From Stappia stellulata DSM 5886 (GTDB lineage Bacteria > Pseudomonadota > Alphaproteobacteria > Rhizobiales > Stappiaceae), in assembly GCF_000423705.1 (NCBI RefSeq), contig NZ_AUIM01000013.1, forward strand, positions 57,589 to 121,588: a DNA stretch of 64,000 nt, in the 5' to 3' direction. A program made the translations under genes and the position numbers. This document shows positions 46,642 to 56,127 of this stretch, piece by piece. The notes beneath the pieces are model-generated. The model searched no databases, had not been told where the DNA came from, and saw only the letters and a list, made by a program, of their open reading frames with translations. Positions within the stretch are counted from its first letter, which is position 1, and every line of letters begins with the position of its first letter.

Positions 46642-47241
46642 TCAGGCGGCCGCTGTCTGCTCGCCTTCGCTGCCATCGCCTTCCGCAGCCGCAGCCGCCG
46701 CTTCCGCAGCCGCCTTGCGGCTCGCCGACTTGGCCAGGTTCTGCTCGATCTGCCGGATCGCTTCCGTGTCGGAGCACTTGTTGACGGCCGCAATCTCGCG
46801 CGACATGCGGTCGAGCGCCGCCTCATAGAGCTGGCGCTCCGAGTAGGACTGCTCCGGCTGCGTGTCGGAACGGAACAGGTCGCGAACGACTTCGGCGATC
46901 GAGATCAGATCGCCGGAGTTGATCTTCGCCTCGTATTCCTGCGCGCGACGGCTCCACATGGTCCGCTTGACGCGCGGACGCCCGCGCACGGTCTCCAGAG
47001 CCTTTTTGACCGCAGGTGCATCGGCCAGCTTGCGCATGCCCACGCTCGCGATCTTCGCGACGGGAACCCGCAGCGTCATCTTGTCCTGTTCGAAGTTGAT
47101 TACCAGCAGTTCAAGCGCATACCCGGCGACATTCTGTTCCTCGATCGCCGTGATCTGACCGACCCCGTGAGCCGGATACACAATGAACTCTCCTGTCTTG
47201 AAACCCTGTCTCTGCGCGGTTTTTTTCACCGTTGTTGCCAT
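46642..47241 (-). CDS. carD: CarD-family transcriptional regulator
   Basis: 199 residues. The N-terminal RNA-polymerase-interacting domain (about 14-75) has FIVYPAHGVGQITAIEEQ, and the helical DNA-binding domain has WSRRAQEYEAKINSGDLISIAEVVRDLFR. An Ala/Glu-rich tail of about 25 residues ends the protein. CarD/CdnL binds the polymerase beta subunit and stabilises open complexes, notably at rRNA promoters. It ends at a strong terminator. Confidence 0.95.
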   Translation of the reverse strand: MATTVKKTAQRQGFKTGEFIVYPAHGVGQITAIEEQNVAGYALELLVINFEQDKMTLRVPVAKIASVGMRKLADAPAVKKALETVRGRPRVKRTMWSRRAQEYEAKINSGDLISIAEVVRDLFRSDTQPEQSYSERQLYEAALDRMSREIAAVNKCSDTEAIRQIEQNLAKSASRKAAAEAAAAAAEGDGSEGEQTAAA

Positions 47242-47606
47242 ACGCCTTTATTACTCCTGCGCAGTTGCGGCCGTGAGGCCGATGGTTGACGCCCGCGCGC
47301 CACCTTTTTTCGGAGAAACGCACGCCTCCGGCCTGGAAACCCGAGCCGCCGGTGTCCGTCTTGGTGTGTTCAGCCTGCCTGCTGCGATCTCAACTCATGA
47401 ATGTCATGGAAACCGGCTTCAGCCCGAAACGTTTTCCGGGGAAGCTGCAACCACAAAGCCTCCGTGGGAGGGGGAGATCCGAAGATCAGACGACTAGAGA
47501 AAGACGATACCACATTTTCTGTGGATTTCCAAATGCAACGCACAATAACCCCGCCGCCGGCGGGGGCAGCAGGGCGCCTTTCAGCAAGGGCCGAGCCCGG
47601 GAGCGC
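47242..47606. other. Intergenic region fdxA-carD
   Basis: 365 bp on the minus-strand path from fdxA to carD. Holds a hairpin after fdxA and the carD promoter; AGGAGT precedes the carD start. No coding frame. Confidence 0.45.
47541..47565 (-). terminator. Hairpin downstream of fdxA
   Basis: CCCCGCC (47549-47555) pairs perfectly with GGCGGGG (47559-47565). On the minus strand it is followed by TTATTG, a weak U-tract. Confidence 0.55.
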
Positions 47607-47945
47607 TCAGTCTCCCTCGCCCGGCTCCGAGGAAAAGAACTTTTCAAACTTGCCGTCCTGCCCGTCGAATTTCTCCGCCTCCGGCAGCGGATCCTTCTTG
47701 ACCGTGATGTTCGGCCACTTGGACGCATATTCGGTGTTCACCTCGAGCCATTTTTCCAGGCCGGGTTCGGTGTCGGGCTTGATCGCGTCTGCCGGACATT
47801 CCGGTTCGCACACCCCGCAGTCGATGCATTCGTCGGGATGAATGACGAGCATGTTGTCGCCCTCGTAGAAACAGTCTACCGGGCACACTTCAACGCAGTC
47901 TGTATACTTGCACTTAATGCAGTTGTCCGTGACGATATAAGTCAT
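47607..47945 (-). CDS. fdxA: Seven-iron ferredoxin FdxA
   Basis: 112 residues. Cysteines C9, C12, C17, C21 and C25 in the first half and C40, C43, C46 and C50 in [11 protein letters not shown] bind one 3Fe-4S and one 4Fe-4S cluster. The C-terminal extension with [16 protein letters not shown] is usual in alphaproteobacterial FdxA. A soluble low-potential electron carrier. The S4-protein gene lies upstream on the same strand. Confidence 0.95.
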   Translation of the reverse strand: MTYIVTDNCIKCKYTDCVEVCPVDCFYEGDNMLVIHPDECIDCGVCEPECPADAIKPDTEPGLEKWLEVNTEYASKWPNITVKKDPLPEAEKFDGQDGKFEKFFSSEPGEGD

Positions 47946-48189
47946 CGCGATCCTCTCATGACGGCCCCCGGACCCGTCCCGGTTGCCGCGGCACCCGCAT
48001 CCCAGCCGGCGAAACGACGCCGCCTGCCGGAGGCACGGCGCCTTTTGACGATTGCCTACCGGGTTTGTCAGCCCGCATCAAGTTCGGAATATGTTGAGTT
48101 TGAGTGCGCCTTTGGAACAATATTCCAGCGCCCGCACGCCGCGCCAGCGACGAGAACGCCTGCCCCACGCAAGACCGGGACCGCCGGCA

Positions 48190-48594
48190 CTACCCTTCAC
48201 CGAAGCGAAACCGGTCGGTCTCCCGTCTTTCCCGCTTGGTCGGTCGCCCGCTTCCCGGTTCGCGGTGCGCCGGAGCCCCCGGTTCGGCAACCGGAGCGTC
48301 CCGCGGCGGCGGAGGCGGCGTCAGATCTTCGTAGAGCAGCCGGGCTTCCGGCGCCGGCCCGCGCCGCTCGCCCGGTGCCAGCACCTTGAGAATACGAACG
48401 CTACGGGCAACGGAAACCGTCAGGACGTCAGCGGTACGCACCGGTTTCGAGGGCGCGGTCACCTTGTCGCGATTGACCCGGACATGCCCGGCCGCCACAA
48501 GCTTTTGCGCAAGGCTGCGCGACTTGACGATACGCGCATACCACAACCACTTGTCGATCCGCTGCACGGGCAGCGCACCGTCGCCCTCGCCCAT
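48190..48594 (-). CDS. S4-domain RNA-binding protein (Hsp15-like)
   Basis: 134 residues. IDKWLWYARIVKSRSLAQKL and VRVNRDKVTAPSKPV form an S4 RNA-binding domain as in Hsp15, which recycles stalled 50S subunits. A Pro/Arg-rich disordered tail follows (from about residue 90). ATG 48594 puts the S4 domain near the N terminus; an in-frame ATG at 48654 would add 20 residues. It follows the helicase gene by 80 bp, probably in one transcript. Confidence 0.9.
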   Translation of the reverse strand: MGEGDGALPVQRIDKWLWYARIVKSRSLAQKLVAAGHVRVNRDKVTAPSKPVRTADVLTVSVARSVRILKVLAPGERRGPAPEARLLYEDLTPPPPPRDAPVAEPGAPAHREPGSGRPTKRERRETDRFRFGEG

Positions 48595-48674
48595 TGTCGC
48601 CAACCTCCGTGTCGGCCGTCGGACCCTTTCGCAGGACGCCCCGACCGGCGCCATGATGTTTCAGCGCGCTGGTG

Positions 48675-51600
48675 TCAGCGCGGCTTCTTTTCCAGATTCG
48701 CCTTGAGGGCGGCAAGCTTGGCAAACGGTGAATCCGGGTCGATTGCGCCGCCTTTGGCCGGTCGACCGCCACGACCGCCCGCCTTGTCCGGACGCGGCCC
48801 GCCCGGCTTTCCGCCCGACGTCCGGCCCGGGGTCTCGCCCGCGTGGCGCGGCTTGGCCTTCGGCTTGCCACCGCCGCGCCGCGGCGCCTGTTCGTCACGC
48901 CCGCCGGGTCCCTTGGCCGATGCGGCGTCGCGCGCGCCGCCGCCCCGGTTGCCCGGCCGGCGTCCGGCCTTCTCTCCGCCGCGCGGGCGGCGATCCCGCC
49001 GGCCCGGGCGCCAGACCTCGATCACGACTACATCCGTGCCCTGCGCCTCTGCGGACGCTGCCTCGCCCGACGATGCCTCGGCGCCCGTCTCCGGCGCTCC
49101 GGCGTCAGCGGTGACCGTGTCGGCACCTGCCGTTTCCGGGGACACGGCTTCAGGGGCTGCCGCACCATCGGGGGGGACAGCACCAGGGGCCGCAGGTTCT
49201 GCAACCTGCGCATCCGCGGATACGGACACGTCGGCCGCGTCGCTCTCCGCGCTCGCGGTCCCGGCAGCGGTCGCGTCCCGTTCCGTCGCGGCGACGACGC
49301 CGGCGCTCTCCGGTTCGGTCGCGGAAACAGCCGATTCGTCTGCTCCGGCCGCGGCCGGAGATGCAGCGTCCGTCGCCCCGGCGTCAGACGTCTCGGCTGC
49401 CGGTGTTTCGGCTGCCGGCGTTTCGGCAGCCGTCGCTTCGGCAGCCGGCGTTTCTGCATCGGCTGCCGGACGCTGGACCTCGCGGCTTTCGCTGCGATAG
49501 CCGAGCGACTTGAGAATTGCGGAGAAATCCTCGCCCGCGCACCCGAGCAGCGACGTCATCGCCACCGTTACGGTAAAGCCGCCGCCTTCGCGAACCGCGC
49601 CCTCCGGCGGCTCGACGGTGGCGTCGAGCGGTTTCCAGGCAAGCAGGGGGCGAATCAGGTCGGCGAGTCGTTCCAGGATATCGACCCGCACAGCGCGCGG
49701 GCCGCACACGCGAAAGCCGACGACCTTGTAGAGGTCCTTGGAAATTTCCGGATCGACGACGACCGACGTGCGTCCGGAGGCCGACATCTGCGGCAGCTCC
49801 GACAGGCCCGGCATCTCCAGGTCGCCGTGCTTCAGCGCCCACAACTGGGCCATCAGCCGGCTTGGCGCCGGCTTCAGCAGTGCCGGAACGAAAATATGAT
49901 AGGCGCCGAAGCGCACGCCGAGCCGCCTCAGGCCGGCGCGCATGGTCTGGTCGAGCTGGCGCACGTCCTCGGAAATCTCGGCCCGTTCGACGATGCCGAG
50001 CGATTCCACCAGCCGGAAGGCGACGCCGCGGGCGAGTCCCTCGAGCCCTTCCCCGACCTCGAGATCGCGCAAGGGTTTGGCCAGCGTGTCGATATGCGCC
50101 CGGAGCCAGAGCGTGAGCCGGGCGTCCACCTTCTCGCGGTCGGCAGCCTCAAGCGTGTCGTCGCACAGGACGACCAGACCCGGCGCAAGCACGGTTTCGC
50201 CGGCAATCAGCCGCGCGACGACCTCGCCCTGCCAGCGGATAAAGCCATCCGAGGTCAGGGTGAAATCCTCGTTGCCCGCGCGCGCCACCTTGTCGGCGCG
50301 TGCCGTGAGCTCACTGGCAAGCGCCTTTTGCGCGGCCGCGCGCAGCGCCTTGCCGTCGGGACCGTCGGCAGCCGCATCGGGCGCGAAGCGAAAGCCCTGG
50401 AGCTGGCCGACATGCTGCCCCTCGACAAGCACATCTCCCACTTGTGTGATTTCCGCTTCAAGCATCGCGTTCTCTCTCAACCGTCGCATCAATACGCTTG
50501 TCCGCCGGTCGACAAAGCGCTGTGTAAGCCTGTCGTGCAAGGCGTCCGACAACCGGTCTTCTACGCCGCGCGTGACGCCTTGCCAATGGGCGGGATCCGA
50601 CAACCAGTCGGCGCGATTGGCGACGAAGGTCCATGTACGGATGTGCGCCATGCGATTTGACAACGTATCGATATCGCCGTCCACCTTGTCGGCGAAGGCC
50701 ACCTGGCGCGCGAACCAGTCGTCCGGAACGACGCCGTCGCGGGTCAGATGCGCATAAATCCCGGCAATCAGATCCGCATGATTGGCCGGCGCGATCTTGC
50801 GGTAGTCCGGGACCTGGCACACATCCCACAACAGCCGCACGCGCTCCGGGGAAGACGCCACCCGGCGGATCGCCTCGTCGCGCACGGCATGATCGAAGGC
50901 GGTTTCGTCCGCTGACGGCGGCGCGCGCGTCAGCCCCTGTTCGCGCGGCGGCACGTCGAGCGAGGCCCGCAGGCTTCCCACCGAACCGAAATCCAGCGCC
51001 CTGCTGCGCCACTGGAAAACCTTGAGCGCGTCGAACCGGTGGCTTTCCAGCGCCTCGACCAGTTCGTCGTCGAAGGGATCGACCCGGCCTGTCACGCCAA
51101 AGGTTCCGTCCCGGGTGTGACGCCCGGCGCGCCCGCCGATCTGGCCCATCTCCGCCGGTGTCAGCATGCGGTACTGATAGCCGTCGAACTTGCGGATGCC
51201 GGCAAAGGCGATGTGGTCGACATCGAGGTTGAGGCCCATGCCGATCGCGTCGGTGGCGATCAGGTGCTGCACGTCGCCGTTCTGGAACAAGGCGACCTGG
51301 GCGTTTCGCGTGCGCGGGCTGAGCGAACCGAGCACCACGGCCGCGCCGCCATGCTGGCGCCGGATCAGCTCGGCGATCGCATAGACTTCAGAGGAGGAAA
51401 AGGCGACGACGGCCGAGCGCGGCGGCAACCGCGTGATTTTCTTCTGCCCCGAATAGGCCAGCACGGACATGCGCGGCCGGGTGACGACATTGAGGCCCGG
51501 GAGCAGCCGCTCCAGCAGCGGACGCGCGGTCGCCGAGCCAAGAAGCAGCGTTTCCAGATGACCGCGCATGTTGAGGATGCGGTCGGTGAAGACATGGCCG

Positions 51601-51944
51601 CGCTCCAGGTCGCCGGCGAGCTGCACCTCGTCGATGGCGACGAAATCCGTCTTCAGGTCCAGCGGCATCGCCTCGACGGTCGAGACCCAGTAGCGGGCCT
51701 CCGGCGGGATTACCTTTTCCTCGCCGGTAACAAGCGCGACCTTGTCCTCGCCCACGCGCGCGACGATGCGTCCGTAGACCTCGCGCGCCAAAAGGCGCAG
51801 CGGCAGGCCGATGATGCCGCTTTCGCGCGAGATCATCCGCTCGATGGCGAGATGGGTCTTGCCCGTGTTCGTCGGACCGAGCACGGCGGTCACGGTCCGG
51901 GCGCGCACACTCGGCGGAAGCTGGGAGTTGGGAGACTGAAGCAT
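48675..51944 (-). CDS. SUV3-like DExH/D RNA helicase with long disordered tail
   Basis: 1089 residues. Walker A GPTNTGKT (K29), DEVQ (105-108) and motif VI QIGGRAGR (268-275) match the SUV3 branch of Ski2-type helicases, whose mitochondrial members act in RNA degradation. Residues about 815-975 are an Ala/Glu/Thr/Pro-rich tandem-repeat region, and about 975-1070 an Arg/Gly/Lys-rich basic tail ending in DSPFAKLAALKANLEKK. ATG 51944 begins the recognisable protein; the frame runs open to 52436 without support. The S4-protein gene follows. Confidence 0.88.
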   Translation of the reverse strand: MLQSPNSQLPPSVRARTVTAVLGPTNTGKTHLAIERMISRESGIIGLPLRLLAREVYGRIVARVGEDKVALVTGEEKVIPPEARYWVSTVEAMPLDLKTDFVAIDEVQLAGDLERGHVFTDRILNMRGHLETLLLGSATARPLLERLLPGLNVVTRPRMSVLAYSGQKKITRLPPRSAVVAFSSSEVYAIAELIRRQHGGAAVVLGSLSPRTRNAQVALFQNGDVQHLIATDAIGMGLNLDVDHIAFAGIRKFDGYQYRMLTPAEMGQIGGRAGRHTRDGTFGVTGRVDPFDDELVEALESHRFDALKVFQWRSRALDFGSVGSLRASLDVPPREQGLTRAPPSADETAFDHAVRDEAIRRVASSPERVRLLWDVCQVPDYRKIAPANHADLIAGIYAHLTRDGVVPDDWFARQVAFADKVDGDIDTLSNRMAHIRTWTFVANRADWLSDPAHWQGVTRGVEDRLSDALHDRLTQRFVDRRTSVLMRRLRENAMLEAEITQVGDVLVEGQHVGQLQGFRFAPDAAADGPDGKALRAAAQKALASELTARADKVARAGNEDFTLTSDGFIRWQGEVVARLIAGETVLAPGLVVLCDDTLEAADREKVDARLTLWLRAHIDTLAKPLRDLEVGEGLEGLARGVAFRLVESLGIVERAEISEDVRQLDQTMRAGLRRLGVRFGAYHIFVPALLKPAPSRLMAQLWALKHGDLEMPGLSELPQMSASGRTSVVVDPEISKDLYKVVGFRVCGPRAVRVDILERLADLIRPLLAWKPLDATVEPPEGAVREGGGFTVTVAMTSLLGCAGEDFSAILKSLGYRSESREVQRPAADAETPAAEATAAETPAAETPAAETSDAGATDAASPAAAGADESAVSATEPESAGVVAATERDATAAGTASAESDAADVSVSADAQVAEPAAPGAVPPDGAAAPEAVSPETAGADTVTADAGAPETGAEASSGEAASAEAQGTDVVVIEVWRPGRRDRRPRGGEKAGRRPGNRGGGARDAASAKGPGGRDEQAPRRGGGKPKAKPRHAGETPGRTSGGKPGGPRPDKAGGRGGRPAKGGAIDPDSPFAKLAALKANLEKKPR
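49003..49490 (-). repeat. In-frame low-complexity repeat within helicase tail
   Basis: GC-rich degenerate repeats encoding AAETPA-type units, most regular at 49385-49460 where GCCGAAACGCCGGC-like units recur every 18 bp or so. Such tracts expand and contract by slippage. Confidence 0.7.
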
Positions 51945-52145
51945 GTGGTGCGACGACGCGAGACGCGACCTCTTGGGCGAGGGCAAAACTGGGCGGCGAA
52001 AATCCGGCAGACCCACCCGCAGGCAGGGCGACACACAGATTTCTGGTACCACAGTCGGCACGCGCATGTCGCGCATTCTTTTGCCAACGACAGGCGGTGA
52101 CACCCCGCGAATCGCCCCGCCCGCCGGCTCAACGCCCTGCAACCG

Positions 52146-52160
52146 GAACGAGTCCGGAAC
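52146..52160 (+). promoter_or_regulatory. LexA-box candidate (GAAC-N7-GAAC)
   Basis: GAACGAGTCCGGAAC fits the alphaproteobacterial LexA consensus GAAC-N7-GAAC exactly. It abuts copy A of the 66-bp repeat. Confidence 0.45.
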
Positions 52161-52221
52161 AAAGCCGGACCGAATCGCTGCCGACAGCATGTTCATGGTT
52201 TGTTTTATACAAGATGTGGTG
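52156..52221 (+). repeat. 66-bp imperfect direct repeat, copy A
   Basis: Begins GGAACAAAGCCGGACCGAAT. It aligns without gaps to copy B at 52381-52446 with roughly 80% identity. It contains GTTC-N7-GTTT at 52191-52205, one base from the LexA consensus on the other strand. Confidence 0.7.
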
Positions 52222-52380
52222 CCAAAATGGCAGAATGGTCCGAAATCATGAATCGGCACAGGATATTGGCCCTGCCGCGAATGGCAGAAGGCGTCGCGCA
52301 TCGCATCTGCCAAATCCTTGCGATTTCGTAAACTCCGACGGCAAAGTTCGAGCGATCCGGTTAACCTTTCAACTAAAGCG

Positions 52381-52446
52381 GGAACAAAGCCTGTCCGAAT
52401 CGCTGACGGCAGAATGTTCCTGTTTTGTTTTCCCAAGATACAGTGG
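52381..52446 (+). repeat. 66-bp imperfect direct repeat, copy B
   Basis: Begins GGAACAAAGCCTGTCCGAAT. It carries GTTC-N7-GTTT at 52416-52430, in the same place as copy A. The start-to-start distance between copies is 225 bp. Confidence 0.7.
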
Positions 52447-52630
52447 CTTGCCGCCTACACGCACCGAGATGCGGACGCGAGGGCGCAACGCGCTCGCGGC
52501 GGGGGCCTCCCCGGCTTTACCGCTCCGTTCCGTTTTGGCACAGATAGCAGGATGGTGCAGCGCACCACCTTTCCTTGCGACGCCGCGCCCTGTAAAACCC
52601 GTCGGGAAAGCCAATACAGGAGGGGTAAAT

Positions 52631-55600
52631 TTGGCCATTCGCAAGATTCTCGTCGCCAACAGATCCGAGATTGCCATCCGCGTGTTCCGCGCGGCGACCG
52701 AACTGGGCATGCGCACCGTTGCCGTCTATGCCGAACAGGACAAGCTCGCCCTGCATCGCTTCAAGGCCGACGAGGCGTATCAGATCGGACGCGGCCCGCA
52801 CCTGGAGGCCCCGCTCGGCCCGATCGAGTCCTACCTGTCGATCGACGAGATCCTGCGGGTCGCCAAGGCCTGCGGCGCGGATGCCATTCACCCCGGCTAC
52901 GGCTTCCTGTCGGAAAGCCCGGAGTTCGCCGACGCCTGCGCAGAAGCCGGCATCGTCTTCATCGGCCCGCGTCCCGAGACCATGCGGCGGCTCGGCAACA
53001 AGGTTTCGGCGCGCGACCTCGCCGTCGAGGCCGGCGTTCCGGTGATGCCTGCGACCGATCCACTGCCCGACGACATGGAGACGGTGCGCCGGCTTGCCGC
53101 CGAAATCGGCTATCCTGTGATGCTCAAGGCCTCCTGGGGCGGCGGCGGGCGCGGCATGCGCGTGATCGGCGACGAGGAAACGCTGCTGCGCGACGTGGAA
53201 GCCGCCAAGCGCGAGGCCAAGGCCGCCTTCGGCAAGGACGAGATCTATCTGGAAAAGCTCGTCGAGCGCGCCCGACACATCGAGGTGCAGATTCTCGGCG
53301 ACAGCCACGGCAACCTGCTGCATCTGTTCGAGCGCGACTGCTCCATCCAGCGACGCCACCAGAAAGTCGTGGAACGGGCGCCGGCCCCCTATCTCACGCC
53401 CGAGCAACGCAAGGAAGTCAGCGACTACGGCCTGAAGATCGGCAAGGCGACCAACTATCGCGGTGCCGGAACGGTCGAGTTCCTGATGGATGCCGATACG
53501 GGCAAATTCTACTTCATCGAGGTCAATCCGCGCATCCAGGTCGAACACACGGTCACCGAGGAGGTGACCGGCGTCGATCTGGTCAAGGCGCAGATCCGCA
53601 TCGCCGCCGGCGCCATGATCGGAGACCCCGGCTCGGCGATCCCGACGCAGGACGCGATCAAGCTCAACGGCCACGCGTTGCAGTGCCGGATCACCACCGA
53701 GGATCCCGAGCAGAACTTCATTCCCGACTACGGCCGCATCACCGCCTATCGCGGCGCGACCGGTTTCGGCATCCGCCTGGATGGCGGCACCGCCTATTCC
53801 GGCGCGGTGATCACCCGCTTCTACGATCCGCTCCTGGAAAAGGTCACCGCCTGGGCGCCCTCCGCCGAAGAGGCCGCCCAGCGCATGGACCGTGCCTTGC
53901 GCGAGTTCCGCATCCGCGGCGTCGCGACCAACCTGGTGTTTCTGGAAAACGTGATCGGCCACCCGGATTTCCGGGGCAACAACTACACCACCCGCTTCAT
54001 CGACGAGACGCCGGCGCTGTTCGAGCAGGTGACGCGGCGCGACCGTGCGACCAAGCTCCTGACCTATATCGCGGATGTCACCGTCAACGGCCATCCGGAG
54101 ACCAAGACCCGGCCGCGCCCGCCCGCCGAGGCGGCAACTCCGCAGGCGCCCGCCATCGACGCGCCGATCAAGAACGGCACGCGCCAGCTCTTGGAAGAAC
54201 TCGGCCCCGCCGGTTTCGCCGACTGGATGAAGGCGGAGCGCCGCGCGCTCGTCACCGACACCACGATGCGCGACGGCCACCAGTCGCTGCTCGCCACCCG
54301 CATGCGCAGCCATGACATCGTCGCGGTGGCCGACGCCTATGCGCGCGGCATGCCGCAGCTGTTCTCGCTGGAATGCTGGGGCGGAGCGACCTTCGATGTC
54401 GCCATGCGCTTTCTCACCGAAGACCCTTGGGAGCGGCTTCGCCTGATCCGCGAGCGCGCGCCCAACATCCTGCTGCAGATGCTTCTGCGCGGCGCGAACG
54501 GCGTCGGCTACACCAATTATCCCGACAATGTCGTGCGCCATTTCGTCAAGCAGGCGGCAAACGAGGGCGTCGATCTCTTCCGCGTGTTCGACTGCCTAAA
54601 CTGGGTGGAGAACATGCGCGTCTCGCTCGACGCGGTGATCGAGGAGGACAAGCTCTGCGAGGGCGTAATCTGCTATACTGGCGACCTCAACGACAGCGCC
54701 CGGCCGAAATACGATCTCGCCTATTACATCCGCCTGGCGAAGGATCTTGAAAAGGCCGGCTGCCACATCCTCGGCGTCAAGGACATGGCCGGACTGATGA
54801 AGCCGGCGGCGGCACGGGAGCTCTTTTCTGCCCTCAAGCAGGAAGTCGGCCTGCCGATCCACTTCCACACCCATGACACCTCGGGCATTTCCGCCGCCAG
54901 CGTGCTCGCCGCCGTCGACGCGGGGGCCGATGCCTTCGACGCGGCGATGGACGCCTTTTCGGGGCTCACCTCGCAGCCCGCGCTCGGCTCGCTGGTTGCA
55001 GCCCTCAAGGACACGCCCCGCGACACGGGGCTGGACGCCGGCACGATTCGCGACCTGTCGCTTTACTGGGAGGCGGTACGCAACCAGTACAGCGCCTTCG
55101 AAAGCGACCTGAAAGCACCGGCCTCCGAGGTCTACCTGCATGAAATGCCGGGCGGCCAGTTCACCAACCTGAAGGAACAGGCCCGTTCGCTCGGGCTGGA
55201 AAGCCGCTGGCACGAGGTCGCGCAGGCCTATCACGACGTCAACATGATGTTCGGCGACATCGTCAAGGTGACGCCCTCGTCCAAGGTCGTCGGCGACATG
55301 GCCCTGATGATGGTGGCGCAGGGCCTCAGCGTTGCCGACGTGCTCTCGCCGGACAAGGACGTCGCCTTCCCCGAAAGCGTGGTGCAGATGATGCACGGCG
55401 ACCTCGGACAGGCGCCGGGCGGCTTTCCCGAAGACATCCAGAAGCGCGTGCTCAAGGGAGAAAAGCCGATCACGGTGCGTCCGGGCGCGCTGCTGGACGA
55501 CGACGACCTGGAGGCCCGCCGCGCGGAAATCGCGGAAAAGACCGGCACGGACATCAACGAGGCGGAACTGGCCTCCTACCTGATGTACCCCAAGGTCTTC

Positions 55601-56101
55601 ACCGAGTTCGCGGCGGCGCGCGAGGTTTATGGTCCCGTCAGCGTGCTGCCGACCCCGATCTACTTCTACGGCCTCCCCGCCGGCGAGGAGGTGATGGTCG
55701 ACCTGGAACCGGGCAAGACACTGGTCGTGCGCTGCCAGGCGATCGGCGAGACCGACGAGAACGGCGAATGCAAGGTGTTCTTCGAGCTCAACGGCCAGCC
55801 GCGTATCATCAAGGTGCCCGACCGGGCGCATGGAGCCGCCGGGGCCGCCGCGCGACGCAAGGCGGAAGACAACAACCCAGCGCATGTCGGCGCGCCGATG
55901 CCCGGCGTTATCTCCACAGTCGCTGTCTCCGCCGGCCAGAAGGTGACGGCCGGCGACGTGCTCGTCTCCATCGAGGCGATGAAGATGGAAACCGCGCTCC
56001 ATGCCGACCGCAACGGAACCGTTTCCGAAGTGGTCGTGAGCGCGGGACAGCAGGTCGACGCCAAGGATCTGTTGGTGGTGCTCGCCGACGTCGAAGACTG
56101 A
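52631..56101 (+). CDS. pyc: Pyruvate carboxylase
   Basis: 1156 residues in one chain: biotin carboxylase (about 1-460, with the ATP-grasp loop GGGGRGM), carboxyltransferase (about 530-830, starting TDTTMRDGHQSLLATR), and a C-terminal biotin-carrier domain with EAMKME (biotinyl K1118). It carboxylates pyruvate to oxaloacetate. The start is TTG at 52631: AGGAGGGG at 52618-52625 lies 5 bp before it, and the protein then begins (M)AIRKILVANRSEIAIR as in homologues. An ATG-based start would require a long non-homologous extension. Confidence 0.95.
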   Translation: MAIRKILVANRSEIAIRVFRAATELGMRTVAVYAEQDKLALHRFKADEAYQIGRGPHLEAPLGPIESYLSIDEILRVAKACGADAIHPGYGFLSESPEFADACAEAGIVFIGPRPETMRRLGNKVSARDLAVEAGVPVMPATDPLPDDMETVRRLAAEIGYPVMLKASWGGGGRGMRVIGDEETLLRDVEAAKREAKAAFGKDEIYLEKLVERARHIEVQILGDSHGNLLHLFERDCSIQRRHQKVVERAPAPYLTPEQRKEVSDYGLKIGKATNYRGAGTVEFLMDADTGKFYFIEVNPRIQVEHTVTEEVTGVDLVKAQIRIAAGAMIGDPGSAIPTQDAIKLNGHALQCRITTEDPEQNFIPDYGRITAYRGATGFGIRLDGGTAYSGAVITRFYDPLLEKVTAWAPSAEEAAQRMDRALREFRIRGVATNLVFLENVIGHPDFRGNNYTTRFIDETPALFEQVTRRDRATKLLTYIADVTVNGHPETKTRPRPPAEAATPQAPAIDAPIKNGTRQLLEELGPAGFADWMKAERRALVTDTTMRDGHQSLLATRMRSHDIVAVADAYARGMPQLFSLECWGGATFDVAMRFLTEDPWERLRLIRERAPNILLQMLLRGANGVGYTNYPDNVVRHFVKQAANEGVDLFRVFDCLNWVENMRVSLDAVIEEDKLCEGVICYTGDLNDSARPKYDLAYYIRLAKDLEKAGCHILGVKDMAGLMKPAAARELFSALKQEVGLPIHFHTHDTSGISAASVLAAVDAGADAFDAAMDAFSGLTSQPALGSLVAALKDTPRDTGLDAGTIRDLSLYWEAVRNQYSAFESDLKAPASEVYLHEMPGGQFTNLKEQARSLGLESRWHEVAQAYHDVNMMFGDIVKVTPSSKVVGDMALMMVAQGLSVADVLSPDKDVAFPESVVQMMHGDLGQAPGGFPEDIQKRVLKGEKPITVRPGALLDDDDLEARRAEIAEKTGTDINEAELASYLMYPKVFTEFAAAREVYGPVSVLPTPIYFYGLPAGEEVMVDLEPGKTLVVRCQAIGETDENGECKVFFELNGQPRIIKVPDRAHGAAGAAARRKAEDNNPAHVGAPMPGVISTVAVSAGQKVTAGDVLVSIEAMKMETALHADRNGTVSEVVVSAGQQVDAKDLLVVLADVED

Positions 56102-56127
56102 AACAGCGGCGAGAAGATGGAGCCGCA

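Larger units (their letters stand above)
51945..52630. other. Divergent intergenic region helicase/pyc
   Basis: 686 bp, the longest gene-free interval here. It contains the imperfect 66-bp direct repeat and LexA-like sites listed separately, and the pyc ribosome site. In-frame extensions of both flanking genes cross it but show no coding character. Confidence 0.6.

Noticed and set aside
52097..52630. In-frame extension of pyc upstream of the TTG
   Set aside because: It crosses the repeat-bearing intergenic region and is not like any pyruvate carboxylase N terminus; the ribosome site is at 52618.
52517..54541. 674-codon minus-strand frame inside pyc
   Set aside because: Shadow of the biotin carboxylase coding sequence.
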